NCBI RefSeq assembly: GCF_900100275.1
Contig: NZ_FNET01000008.1
Span: 124,001 to 188,000, forward strand
Source: Lentzea albidocapillata subsp. violacea
GTDB taxonomy: Bacteria > Actinomycetota > Actinomycetes > Mycobacteriales > Pseudonocardiaceae
Length of the DNA stretch: 64,000 bases
Direction: 5' to 3'
The notes below the pieces were generated by a model. The model had not been told where the DNA came from, did not search any database, and was given only the letters and a program-made list of their open reading frames with translations. The first letter of the stretch is position 1; each line of letters starts with the position of its first letter. This document shows positions 1 through 7,085 of this stretch, piece by piece. The position numbers and the translations under genes are program-made.

Positions 1-591
1 GGCGTCGCGCGCCCAGATCGGCTGGACCGGGTAGCAGCCACCGGGCCGGATGTAGGTGCCGTAGCCGGTGACGAGGATCTTCGCGTGCGGCGCCCGGCGC
101 TTGACCTCGTCGAGGGCGGCCCCGAACTCGGGCGCCCACTCGCCGATGGCCGCGGCGACCTGGTCACCACCCGCGGTGAGCCGTGCCTTGCACGACAGTC
201 CGACGGGCTCCGGCAGCAGGTTGATGCAGCTCAGCGCGGTCTGCACGAGCCCCACGTCGTTGCCGCCGATCGTGATCGACACCAGGTCCGTGGTGGACTT
301 CAGCGCGTCGTACTGCGGCGCCACGAACCCGAACTGCCGCCCGGCGAAGTCGTCCGTCTTCGCCCCGGAGCACGTGACGTCGGTGAGCTTCGCGTTGAGG
401 ATCTTCGCGGCGATCTGCGGATAGTTGTTGTTGCTGCTGCGCAGGCACCACAGCGCCGGGTCCTGGTTCGGAATCAGCGGCCCGGCCGCCGCCGAGTCAC
501 CCAACGCCACGTACTCGAGCGTGTCCGCCTGTGCGGTGCTTGTTCCGGCGACCAACATCGCCGCGACAGCCAACCCGGCCACGATTCGCAT
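1..591 (-). CDS. Secreted SGNH/GDSL hydrolase (3' end outside window)
   Basis: Only the first 197 codons are present; the C-terminus lies beyond base 1. The protein starts MRIVAGLAVAAMLVAG and has an Ala-rich signal peptide with a likely cut after STAQA. The mature part opens with the block I motif YVALGDSAAAG, where the Ser is the predicted nucleophile. ITIGGNDVGL matches block III, the oxyanion-hole GxND. Cysteine pairs (WCLRSS, VTCSGAKTD, ALSCINLL, LSCKA) resemble the disulfides of secreted Streptomyces-type lipases and esterases. Family knowledge predicts extracellular ester or lipid hydrolysis; the substrate cannot be read from this fragment. The catalytic Asp-His dyad of block V is off the window. 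Confidence 0.85.
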   Translation of the reverse strand, partial: MRIVAGLAVAAMLVAGTSTAQADTLEYVALGDSAAAGPLIPNQDPALWCLRSSNNNYPQIAAKILNAKLTDVTCSGAKTDDFAGRQFGFVAPQYDALKSTTDLVSITIGGNDVGLVQTALSCINLLPEPVGLSCKARLTAGGDQVAAAIGEWAPEFGAALDEVKRRAPHAKILVTGYGTYIRPGGCYPVQPIWARDA

Positions 592-699
592 CCCGATCCT
601 CCAACGTCGTTGTCAGGTCAGCTCATCGTGGTGGCTCAGGTCACTTGTGCGGGTAGGACGTTGCCCAGAGTCATCCGGTCGTGTTTGTGACCGATCACA

Positions 700-1449
700 A
701 TGGGCGTCGTGACTCCTCCCGATCTCCTCTCGCTGGCCGCGCAGTCCTGCGTGGACGCCGCCGGTCTGCTGCGCGACATCCACGTCGACGTGTCTTCGAA
801 GGGCACGTTCGACCAGGTCAGCTCCGCTGACGTCGAGGTCGAGGCGTTCCTGCGGTCCGTCCTGGTCGCGGGCGCGCCCGGCTCGGCGGTGGTCGGCGAG
901 GAACTGGGTTCCGCCACCGCTTCCGTGACCTGGTACGTCGACCCGATCGACGGCACGCGGAACTTCGTGCGCGGCCTGCCCCTGTCGTGCATTTCGGTCG
1001 CGGCGGCGGTCGACGGCACGCTGGTCGCCGGTTGCGTGCTCGACCCGTTCCGCGACGAACTCTTCACGGCAGCCGTCGGCGTACCTTTTGCCGTTCAGTC
1101 GTCCGGCCTGGTGATCACTCCGGGCGTGAGCCCACGACCGTTGGTACTGACCGACATCCCGCTGCCCGGCAGCCCGTACACCGGCGAGATGGAGTTGCTG
1201 ACCGACCTGCTGGCTCTGGCCGACGTCCGCCGCGTCTACTCGACGGCCCTGTCGCTCGCCTGGGTGGCGGCCGGCCGCGCGGATGCCGCGGCGAACATCG
1301 GCGTGTTCCCCTGGGACACGGCCGCCGGCGCGGTACTCGTACGTGAGGCGGGCGGGGAGTTCCGTTCGATCGGCACGAACGCTTTCGCCGCCGGCCGGGG
1401 TGAGATCGTCGACTGGCTGGCCGCACGCGTGGAGGGCATCGTCTCGTGA
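700..1449 (+). CDS. Inositol monophosphatase family phosphatase
   Basis: A 249-residue protein of normal IMPase length. VVGEELG (about residue 65) supplies the first metal-binding Glu. YVDPIDGTRNFVRG (about residues 80-93) is the classical DPIDGT(x)NF metal-binding signature. FPWDTAAGAVLVREAGG near the C-terminus is the WD-x-AAG motif with the third metal ligand. The family dephosphorylates inositol-1-phosphate, histidinol phosphate, fructose-1,6-bisphosphate or PAP in a Mg-dependent reaction; which one applies here is not decidable from sequence. The stop overlaps the GTG start of the next gene (GTGA), so the two are translationally coupled. Confidence 0.85.
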   Translation: MGVVTPPDLLSLAAQSCVDAAGLLRDIHVDVSSKGTFDQVSSADVEVEAFLRSVLVAGAPGSAVVGEELGSATASVTWYVDPIDGTRNFVRGLPLSCISVAAAVDGTLVAGCVLDPFRDELFTAAVGVPFAVQSSGLVITPGVSPRPLVLTDIPLPGSPYTGEMELLTDLLALADVRRVYSTALSLAWVAAGRADAAANIGVFPWDTAAGAVLVREAGGEFRSIGTNAFAAGRGEIVDWLAARVEGIVS

Positions 1450-2129
1450 TCGATCTCAACGGCAAGGTCGTCCTCGTCACCGGCACTTCCGGCACGATCG
1501 GCGCCGGGATCACGCAGCGGTTCACGGCCGCAGGCGCCACGGTGGTCCACCACCGCGGGCTGGACGACGGCGATCTGCGCACATCAGCCGAGCGCGTGGT
1601 TCTCCAGGCCTTCGAGCAGCACGGCCGCCTGGACGCGGTCGTCAACAACGCCGGCGTGCAGCCCGTGGAACCGTTGCCCGACATGACGACCGAGCAGTGG
1701 CGGTCCGTTGTGGACATCAACCTGACCGGACCGTTCGCCGTGACCCAGGCTGCCGTGGCGTATCTGCCTGTTGGTGGTTCGGTCACACACATCGCGTCGA
1801 TCGAGGGCACCCACCCGGCACCGGGCCACGCCCATTACGCCGCCTCGAAGGCAGCTCTGATCATGCACGCCCGCGCAGCCGCGTTGGAGTACGGGCCGCG
1901 CGGCATCCGCGTGAACACGGTCTCTCCCGGGCTGATCGCGCGTCCGGGCATTGGGCAGCAGTGGCCCGAGGGTGTCGCGCGGTGGCAGGCCGCCGCGCCG
2001 TTGGGGCGGTTGGGCACGCCGGAGGACGTCGGCAACGCCTGCGTGTTCCTTGCTTCGGACCTGGCCTCGTGGATCACCGGGCACAACCTCGTGGTCGACG
2101 GAGGCGTGACGGCCCGCCCGACCTGGTAG
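1446..2129 (+). CDS. Short-chain dehydrogenase/reductase
   Basis: A 227-residue classical SDR. It has the cofactor-binding TGTSGTIGAG motif at residues 13-22, NNAG in the beta-4 region, a Ser in HIASIEG, and the catalytic YAASK tetrad element. It ends with VVDGGVTARPTW, a typical SDR C-terminus. It begins with GTG overlapping the stop of the IMPase-like gene. The combination suggests dehydrogenation of a polyol or sugar linked to the phosphatase step, which is inference only. The 3' end faces the gene at 2138 with an 8-bp gap, so the two transcripts converge. Confidence 0.85.
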   Translation: MIDLNGKVVLVTGTSGTIGAGITQRFTAAGATVVHHRGLDDGDLRTSAERVVLQAFEQHGRLDAVVNNAGVQPVEPLPDMTTEQWRSVVDINLTGPFAVTQAAVAYLPVGGSVTHIASIEGTHPAPGHAHYAASKAALIMHARAAALEYGPRGIRVNTVSPGLIARPGIGQQWPEGVARWQAAAPLGRLGTPEDVGNACVFLASDLASWITGHNLVVDGGVTARPTW

Positions 2130-2137
2130 CCCGGCCG

Positions 2138-3238
2138 TCACTCCCCGACGAGATACCGGTACGACACCGGCGTCAGGTTGGGCACCTTGACCTGCCACGG
2201 ATGTATGACCCGCAGCGCACCACCTGAAGCCGTCGGCGGCGTGACCGAGTGGTCGAGCACGATGTGGCTGACGATCACCAGCATGTTGTTCGGGTACCTG
2301 TCCCGGTGGAGGTCGACCTCGTTCTTGGTCAGGATGATCTCGGAGGCGTCCGTCCACTTCGTCGTGGTGCCCTTGACCTCGACGTAGAGGTGCTCCTCGC
2401 CGCGCCGGGCATCGAGGTCGTAGGACTTGGTGGCACCGACGTCCTTGACCGAGAACCCCTCCGCTTCGAGGTACTGCGAGGCCAGGTCGACGGCGCGCCG
2501 TTCGATCGCGATCCGCTCCGCGGCGTCGAGCCGAAGCCCCTGCCCCCGCCGAGCCTTTCCCGCTGACCGTTCAGCCTCGACCTCCGCGTCGACGATCTCG
2601 GGGGCGGGGTCGCCAGGAGGAAGATCGACGACAGCGAGCTCGTACAACTCGCTGAGGACGGAGCAGAGGAAGACCAGATCGGCGGCGAGCACCTCGTCAG
2701 AAGGCAGCTCCTCCAACGAGTACTCGAACGCCACGACGTTCCCGTCCTCGTACGCGCGGCCCAGATTCGACTTGCGCGCCCCAAGCTCGATCTTCTCGAC
2801 CAAGTCCGGACGCACCAGCAAACTCGCCGCCAACGCGGCCCGCGCCCACCCCGAGCGCTGCCAGAGGTCCTGGCGAGGCCGCGGCTGGAACTCCCCGTTC
2901 CGCCACAGGGTCGCCCCCTGCATCAACGACAGGTAGACCCGGTCGCCCCGAGCCCCGAACAGGTAGACGACGTACCAGCCCAACGTCGCGGACGGCGACA
3001 GGCTGGCCGAGTGCACGCGAGCCCAAGGAATCTCAGACTTGAGGCCCGCGCCGTCACTGCCCTCGGCGGCCCAGTCGTCGATCTCGTCCGGCACCGCCCG
3101 CTCGATGGCGGGCAACTGCGCCCGCAGCCAGTTCGCCACGTCGCGCCGAACCAGCCGGCCACGTTTCTCCATCTCGGGCGTGTTCTTGGAGTGCCACGCG
3201 GGCTGCAGCAACAGGACGTCACGGAGAAGCTCACGCAT
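2138..3238 (-). CDS. MrcB_N - DUF3883 restriction-like protein
   Basis: A 366-residue protein. The first ~150 residues (MRELLRDVLLLQPAWHSK ... WARVHSASLSPSATLGWYVVYLF ... VYLSLMQGA) resemble the MrcB N-terminal (DUF3578) domain of type IV restriction subunits. Residues ~250-350 match DUF3883: AIERRAVDLASQYLEAEG, then SYDLDARRGEEHLYVEVKGT, then NEVDLHRDRYPNNMLVIVSHI. The D-x(n)-EVK spacing is that of a PD-(D/E)XK-type nuclease fold. No GTPase, helicase or methyltransferase gene adjoins it, so it is not a full McrBC system. It lies upstream of a tRNA and likely belongs to a defence-type accessory patch. Domain calls are from recalled family motifs; confidence is moderate to high. Confidence 0.75.
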   Translation of the reverse strand: MRELLRDVLLLQPAWHSKNTPEMEKRGRLVRRDVANWLRAQLPAIERAVPDEIDDWAAEGSDGAGLKSEIPWARVHSASLSPSATLGWYVVYLFGARGDRVYLSLMQGATLWRNGEFQPRPRQDLWQRSGWARAALAASLLVRPDLVEKIELGARKSNLGRAYEDGNVVAFEYSLEELPSDEVLAADLVFLCSVLSELYELAVVDLPPGDPAPEIVDAEVEAERSAGKARRGQGLRLDAAERIAIERRAVDLASQYLEAEGFSVKDVGATKSYDLDARRGEEHLYVEVKGTTTKWTDASEIILTKNEVDLHRDRYPNNMLVIVSHIVLDHSVTPPTASGGALRVIHPWQVKVPNLTPVSYRYLVGE

Positions 3239-3501
3239 GGGGAGCGGGCCACCACCCTCACGCCGGCGAGAGGCCGACTGTTGGCACGGTCAGTGACCTC
3301 AAGATCGCATAGAGCCCCTCCAAGCGTTACGCGACAAGGCGCAGTCGCACATGCCGTACGTCGATCGCTTTCGGCATTCCGCTACAGCTGTGATCACGAA
3401 CACAAGCGGCGTCGGCGACGCACCGGGGACTTCGGCATCACTTCGGCACTCACCGAACTCGGGCATCACCGCGCGTTACAAGATCATCGCCTAGCCGGGT
3501 C
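3239..3501. other. Intergenic stretch without a recognisable gene
   Basis: About 260 bases between the start of the DUF3883 gene and the tRNA region. I see no ORF with a recognisable product and no conserved RNA motif. It must contain the promoter of the minus-strand DUF3883 gene. Composition is somewhat less GC-rich than the flanking genes. Confidence 0.4.
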
Positions 3502-3517
3502 TCGCCTGCTCAGGCGA
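3502..3517 (-). terminator. Short hairpin downstream of the tRNA
   Basis: TCGCCTG and CAGGCGA are perfect inverted 7-mers separated by two bases. They lie about 20 bases past the 3' end of the minus-strand tRNA gene. A hairpin with a slightly opened loop is plausible as a processing or termination signal. There is no U-tract, so the assignment is weak. Confidence 0.3.
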
Positions 3518-3538
3518 TGGTCCGTATGAGGTGAACGA

Positions 3539-3615
3539 TGGTGCCCCCGACGGGATTCGAACCCGTACTGTGATCCTTTTAAGGGACCTGCCTCTACCGA
3601 TTGGGCTACGGGGGC
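3539..3615 (-). tRNA. Class I tRNA with UAA anticodon (reads UUA; noncanonical Leu-like anticodon)
   Basis: Acceptor arms GCCCCCG and CGGGGGC pair perfectly, followed by discriminator A and an encoded CCA. The T arm is ACGGG-TTCGAAT-CCCGT. The anticodon stem GGTCC/GGATC (one G-U pair) encloses the 7-base loop CTTAAAA, giving U33 and anticodon UAA at 3579-3581. The variable region is only 5 bases (ACAGT), so this is a class I body, whereas normal tRNA-Leu(UAA) is class II with a long variable arm. The D arm is one base longer than usual with a 3-bp core stem. The acceptor and T arms resemble actinobacterial tRNA-Lys, suggesting a tRNA-Lys-derived gene with a changed anticodon loop. It is either a working noncanonical decoder, a tRNA-like element, or a decaying copy. 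Confidence 0.8.
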
Positions 3616-3733
3616 GCGGTGAGCCTAGGCCTTGATCGTCCGCTTGTGTGAGCGGATGGTGGTTTCTCGCCCGAGCGGCCCAGCGAATTGGACTAGAGCG
3701 AGCATCCGGCTAAGCGTCGAACGGTCGCGAACA

Positions 3734-4837
3734 TCAGCGTGCCCTCCCTGCGCCGAGCAGCTCCTTGAAGCGCAGCGCCACCCAGTCGTGCACGGCCGTG
3801 GAGACGTTGTTGTCGCCTGCCCTGTGCTCGAACCAGCGCCAGTCGCAGTTGACGTTGATCTCCAGGAACACGTGGTCACCACCGGTCACGAGCAGGTCGA
3901 ACGCCGCCACCTGGACGCGCCAGTGCCGGGCGAGCGCCAGGAGTTTGTCCGAGAGGGACGCGGGGACCGTGGTGCGCGTGACGCGGACTGCGTCGGGATC
4001 CACCCAGAGTTGGGCCGGGTCCAGCTTGTCGACCTGGTAGGCCAGGCACTGCTCGCCCACGACGAACACGCGGAGCTCCGTCTCGGACGGCACGTACTCC
4101 TGGACGATCACTGGGGCCGGCTCTGGGGCGTCGGAGGCGCGGGAGGTTTCCAGCGGGCGCGGGAACAGGCCGTGTTGTACGCCTGGGCGTGGTTCCAGGA
4201 GGTGTCTGCCCGCCGTTTTGACGATGCAGGCGCCGCCGCCGGGGCGTGTGCGGCCTGGGCGGGTTGTTACGGCCGTGCGCGGCACACGTAGGCCGAAGGC
4301 TGACGCGTCGGAAAGCTGCGTCAGGCGGTCCAGGTGCGTCGAGAAGCGCGATGGGTTGACGTGAGCCCAGTCGGAGCGTGAGGACAGCCAGTTGGCCACT
4401 GAGGCCCATTGGTCGACGGCGTAGGCGCCGGCGAGGGTTCCTGGTTCTACTGGGACCGCGGAGAGTTCGAAGTGGCGGCGCCAGACCAGCAGGGGGCGCA
4501 GGAGCCAGCGGTCCAGTTCGAGCAGGGGCTGGTCGGTGTAGACCGAGAGCGGCAGGTCCACGCAGCGGTCGGCGTCGATTCTCGCCATCCGGATACCGCG
4601 CTCGGCCAGGGCGATGGAGAGTTCGTTCATCTCCATGTCGGCGGCGCGGGCCAGCACCAGCACGCAGGGTTGTGGGTTGCCGTCGCCCTCGTCGACCATG
4701 CCGAGGCGGTGGACCTGTTCCTGGAAGTCCAGGCACTTGGGCGGGGAGCGGAAGAGGTATTCCTGACCCTGCAGCAGAAGCGGTCTGGCAGCTTCGGACG
4801 GGGCACCTGGCACCCGCCCGTCAGCCGACCTGCTCAA
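3734..4837 (-). CDS. ATP-grasp enzyme of the RiPP-maturase (MvdC/TgmB-like) type
   Basis: Up to 367 residues from a TTG whose TTGA overlaps the stop of the upstream 40-codon gene; an ATG at 4699 (MVDEGDGNPQPCVLVL) is an alternative start closer to the family N-terminus. Features seen: an N-terminal Rossmann-like strand (PCVLVLARAADMEMNELS), a Lys in the ATP-binding region (ACIVKTAGRHLLEPR), VIVQEYVPSETELRVFVVG, and the C-terminal metal-binding run HVFLEINVNCDWRWFE. That last motif is typical of ATP-grasp enzymes that build side-chain ester or amide links in ribosomal peptides (graspetides). No methyltransferase or transporter is adjacent. The substrate may be the coupled small peptide or a peptide encoded elsewhere. 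Confidence 0.75.
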   Translation of the reverse strand: MSRSADGRVPGAPSEAARPLLLQGQEYLFRSPPKCLDFQEQVHRLGMVDEGDGNPQPCVLVLARAADMEMNELSIALAERGIRMARIDADRCVDLPLSVYTDQPLLELDRWLLRPLLVWRRHFELSAVPVEPGTLAGAYAVDQWASVANWLSSRSDWAHVNPSRFSTHLDRLTQLSDASAFGLRVPRTAVTTRPGRTRPGGGACIVKTAGRHLLEPRPGVQHGLFPRPLETSRASDAPEPAPVIVQEYVPSETELRVFVVGEQCLAYQVDKLDPAQLWVDPDAVRVTRTTVPASLSDKLLALARHWRVQVAAFDLLVTGGDHVFLEINVNCDWRWFEHRAGDNNVSTAVHDWVALRFKELLGAGRAR

Positions 4838-4956
4838 TCGTCCTTCTTGCTGCGGAAAACTTGCCCCGCCTGCGCGTACTCTGCGGCGTACTGCGCCAAC
4901 GCGGGGTCCTCGATCTCACCGCGACGAAGCTGTGCGGCCAGCTCCTCGAGAGACAT
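4834..4956 (-). CDS. 40-residue peptide coupled to the ATP-grasp gene
   Basis: ATG at 4956 with the ribosome site GAGAGGTG about six bases upstream. It encodes MSLEELAAQLRRGEIEDPAL followed by AQYAAEYAQAGQVFRSKKDD. The N-terminal half looks like an amphipathic helix and the C-terminus is highly charged (RSKKDD). The stop TGA overlaps the TTG of the ATP-grasp gene (TTGA), so translation is probably coupled. It lacks the repeated Thr/Asp/Glu core motifs of known graspetide precursors. It could be a precursor with a K/D core, an adaptor for the enzyme, or a leader-type regulator. High GC3 and tight spacing argue for real coding. Confidence 0.6.
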   Translation of the reverse strand: MSLEELAAQLRRGEIEDPALAQYAAEYAQAGQVFRSKKDD

Positions 4957-5100
4957 CGGGATCACCTCTCTCCCCACATGGCGAATCACGCATTCAGGTG
5001 ATGCACCAGCCGTAGTCTCCGAAACACGTAACGCAATGTCAAGACGACCCTCGGAGCTTACTCCGATTGGGGGCTCAAGTTCCGCCCTGAGGTCAGACGA

Positions 5101-5131
5101 GTGCCCCGAACGAGGAGATCATCCGGGGCAC
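5101..5131 (-). terminator. Hairpin terminator of the ndh gene
   Basis: GTGCCCCG (5101-5108) and CGGGGCAC (5124-5131) form an 8-bp GC-rich stem with a 15-base loop. It lies 25 bases past the stop of the minus-strand NADH dehydrogenase. No U-run follows, as is common in actinobacteria. Confidence 0.55.
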
Positions 5132-5155
5132 GACGTCACTTACAGACAGTCAACC

Positions 5156-6487
5156 TCAGCTTTGCACTGCGCGATCGAAGTCCGACTTCGGGTCGTTGAT
5201 CTGGCCGAGGGCAACGATCTCGCGGCCGTAGAACAGCGCCTGCGTCCAGTCCATCAGCACGCGGAGCTTGCGGTTCACGGTCGGCATGAACATCACGTGG
5301 TAGCTGCGGTGCATGAACCACGCGGGCAGGCCCTTGAAGCGCAGGCCGAACACGTCGGCGACGCCCTTGTAGAGGCCGAGGCCCGCGACCGAGCCGAGGT
5401 ACTTGTGGAAGTAGTCCTTCGGCTGCTGGCCACGCATCTGCGCGACGATGTTCTTCGCGAGCAGCTTCGACTGACGGATGGCGTGCTGCGCGTTCGGCAC
5501 GCACGTCGCCGTCGGGTCCTCCTCGGTGCGCGAGAGGTCCGGCACCGCGGAGCAGTCACCGGCGGCCCACACGCCTTCGAGGCCCTGGACCTGCATGGCG
5601 GCGGTGCACCGGACGCGGCCGCGCTCGTCGAGCGGGAGGTCCGTGTTGCGCAGCACCGGGTTCGCCTTCATGCCGGCGGTCCAGATGATCGTGTCCGAGT
5701 CGAACTCGGTGCCGTCGTCGAGGATGACGTGACCGCCCTCGAGCGACTTCACGCGGGTGTCGAGGTAGATCTTCATGCCGCGCTTCTCCAGCGCCTCGAC
5801 GGTCCACGCGCCGAGCTTGGCGGACACCTCGGGCATGATCCGCCCGGCGGCCTCGACCAGGACCCAGTTCATCTCTTCGGGCTTGATGCCCTCGTAGTAA
5901 CGAAGCGCATACCGCGTCATGTCCTCGAGCTCGGCGAGCGTCTCGATGCCCGCGAAGCCACCACCGATGACGACGAAGCTGAGCAGCTTCTTGCGCAGGT
6001 CCGCGTTGTTCGTGCTCGCTGCCTGGTCCAGGCGCGACAGCACGTGGTTGCGGACGTAGATCGCCTCGCCGATCGTCTTCATGCCGATGCCGACCTCGGC
6101 CAGGCCGGGGATCGGGAGCGTGCGTGAGATCGCACCCAGCGCGGAGACGAGCACGTCGTACTCGATCTCCTCGACGTGGCCGTCCGACAGCTCGGCGGTC
6201 ACGATCTTGCGCGCGTGCTCGATCTTGGTGACGCGGCCGGTGACGACGTGGCAGCGCTTGAGCACCTTGCGCAGTGGAGCGACGACGTGGCGCGGCTCGA
6301 TCGAGCCGGCCGCCGCCTCAGGCAGGAAGGGCTGGTAGGTCATGTGCGGCTGCGGGTCGATTACCGTCACGGACGCCTCACCGGAGCGCAGTTTCTTCTG
6401 CAGTCCGAGAGCCGTGTACATCCCGACGTACCCACCGCCGACAATGACGATCCGAGTGGGGTGCGACTTCACAGCAGCCATACACAT
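5156..6487 (-). CDS. ndh: Type II NADH dehydrogenase (NDH-2)
   Basis: A 443-residue FAD flavoprotein. IVIVGGGYVGMYTALGLQKK near the N-terminus is the FAD-binding GxGxxG fold, followed by VTVIDPQPHMTYQPFLPEAA. A second dinucleotide fold, SFVVIGGGFAGIETLAEL, binds NADH. VWAAGDCSAVPD is the conserved FAD-contacting segment. NDH-2 oxidises NADH and reduces menaquinone without proton pumping, at the inner face of the membrane. The C-terminal segment FHKYLGSVAGLGLYKGVADVFGLRFKG... is amphipathic, as expected for a monotopic enzyme. An in-frame ATG two codons downstream (MAAVKSH) may be the actual start. It is monocistronic, with a hairpin directly downstream. Confidence 0.9.
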   Translation of the reverse strand: MCMAAVKSHPTRIVIVGGGYVGMYTALGLQKKLRSGEASVTVIDPQPHMTYQPFLPEAAAGSIEPRHVVAPLRKVLKRCHVVTGRVTKIEHARKIVTAELSDGHVEEIEYDVLVSALGAISRTLPIPGLAEVGIGMKTIGEAIYVRNHVLSRLDQAASTNNADLRKKLLSFVVIGGGFAGIETLAELEDMTRYALRYYEGIKPEEMNWVLVEAAGRIMPEVSAKLGAWTVEALEKRGMKIYLDTRVKSLEGGHVILDDGTEFDSDTIIWTAGMKANPVLRNTDLPLDERGRVRCTAAMQVQGLEGVWAAGDCSAVPDLSRTEEDPTATCVPNAQHAIRQSKLLAKNIVAQMRGQQPKDYFHKYLGSVAGLGLYKGVADVFGLRFKGLPAWFMHRSYHVMFMPTVNRKLRVLMDWTQALFYGREIVALGQINDPKSDFDRAVQS

Positions 6488-6623
6488 ATGGTCGCACCAG
6501 GACCGCCTTTTTCGCGCGTCCGAAGGGGCCGTTGTGACTACCGTCGCCGGGTGATGCGGGACACGATCGCGGCTGACCTGCGCCTCCGGTCGAACTCGAG
6601 CCGTTCTCCCTGAGAGAGTCGAT

Positions 6624-7085
6624 TCAGATCCTCAGCGCGACGACCCCGATCACGACCGTCAGAGCGCCCAGTCCGAGCACCTCCACGAGCCGGATGCCGG
6701 CACCCGATGGGACGAACGCGGCGAAGGCCGTGACGGCGAATGTGATCACTTGGACAATGGCGAACCGGCGCGCCGGTGCTTTCAGCGCGGCGGGCTCGAT
6801 CTTCGTTTTCGCCGGAACGACCGCCGCGAGCGCGGACGTCACGTGAATGAGGTGCAGCGCCGGAATCATGATCAGTACTCCGAGCCGCAACGGGTGCCCG
6901 TCGGCGAACGCCATCACCAGCGCGGCGTAGCCGATCAGCAACGCCGCCCCCGCGCTCCCCGGCATCAGCACGGTGAGCGCCGTCAGCACGGTGACGACCA
7001 GCAGCGGTGCGATCGACGTGGACTCCAGGTGCAGGACCAGCGCCACGGGCAACGCCGCGAGCACGATCGCCAGGCGCATCAGCAT
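6624..7085 (-). CDS. Small integral membrane protein, last gene of the MoxR operon
   Basis: A 153-residue hydrophobic protein with about four or five membrane helices (for example LAIVLAALPVALVLHL, APLLVVTVLTALTVLM, AALLIGYAALVMAFA, and the C-terminal VEVLGLGALTVVIGVVALRI). Its ATG lies inside the end of the DUF58 gene (overlap ATGCTGA), so it belongs to that operon. It is not a family I recognise by name. Position suggests a membrane partner of the MoxR/DUF58 module. Confidence 0.7.
   Translation of the reverse strand: MLMRLAIVLAALPVALVLHLESTSIAPLLVVTVLTALTVLMPGSAGAALLIGYAALVMAFADGHPLRLGVLIMIPALHLIHVTSALAAVVPAKTKIEPAALKAPARRFAIVQVITFAVTAFAAFVPSGAGIRLVEVLGLGALTVVIGVVALRI

Noticed and set aside
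4409..6127. Very long plus-strand open frame (over 500 codons) opposite the ATP-grasp and ndh genes
   Set aside because: It runs antisense to two genes with clear family motifs and has a repetitive Arg/Val/Glu composition without any domain; typical of antisense frames in GC-rich DNA.
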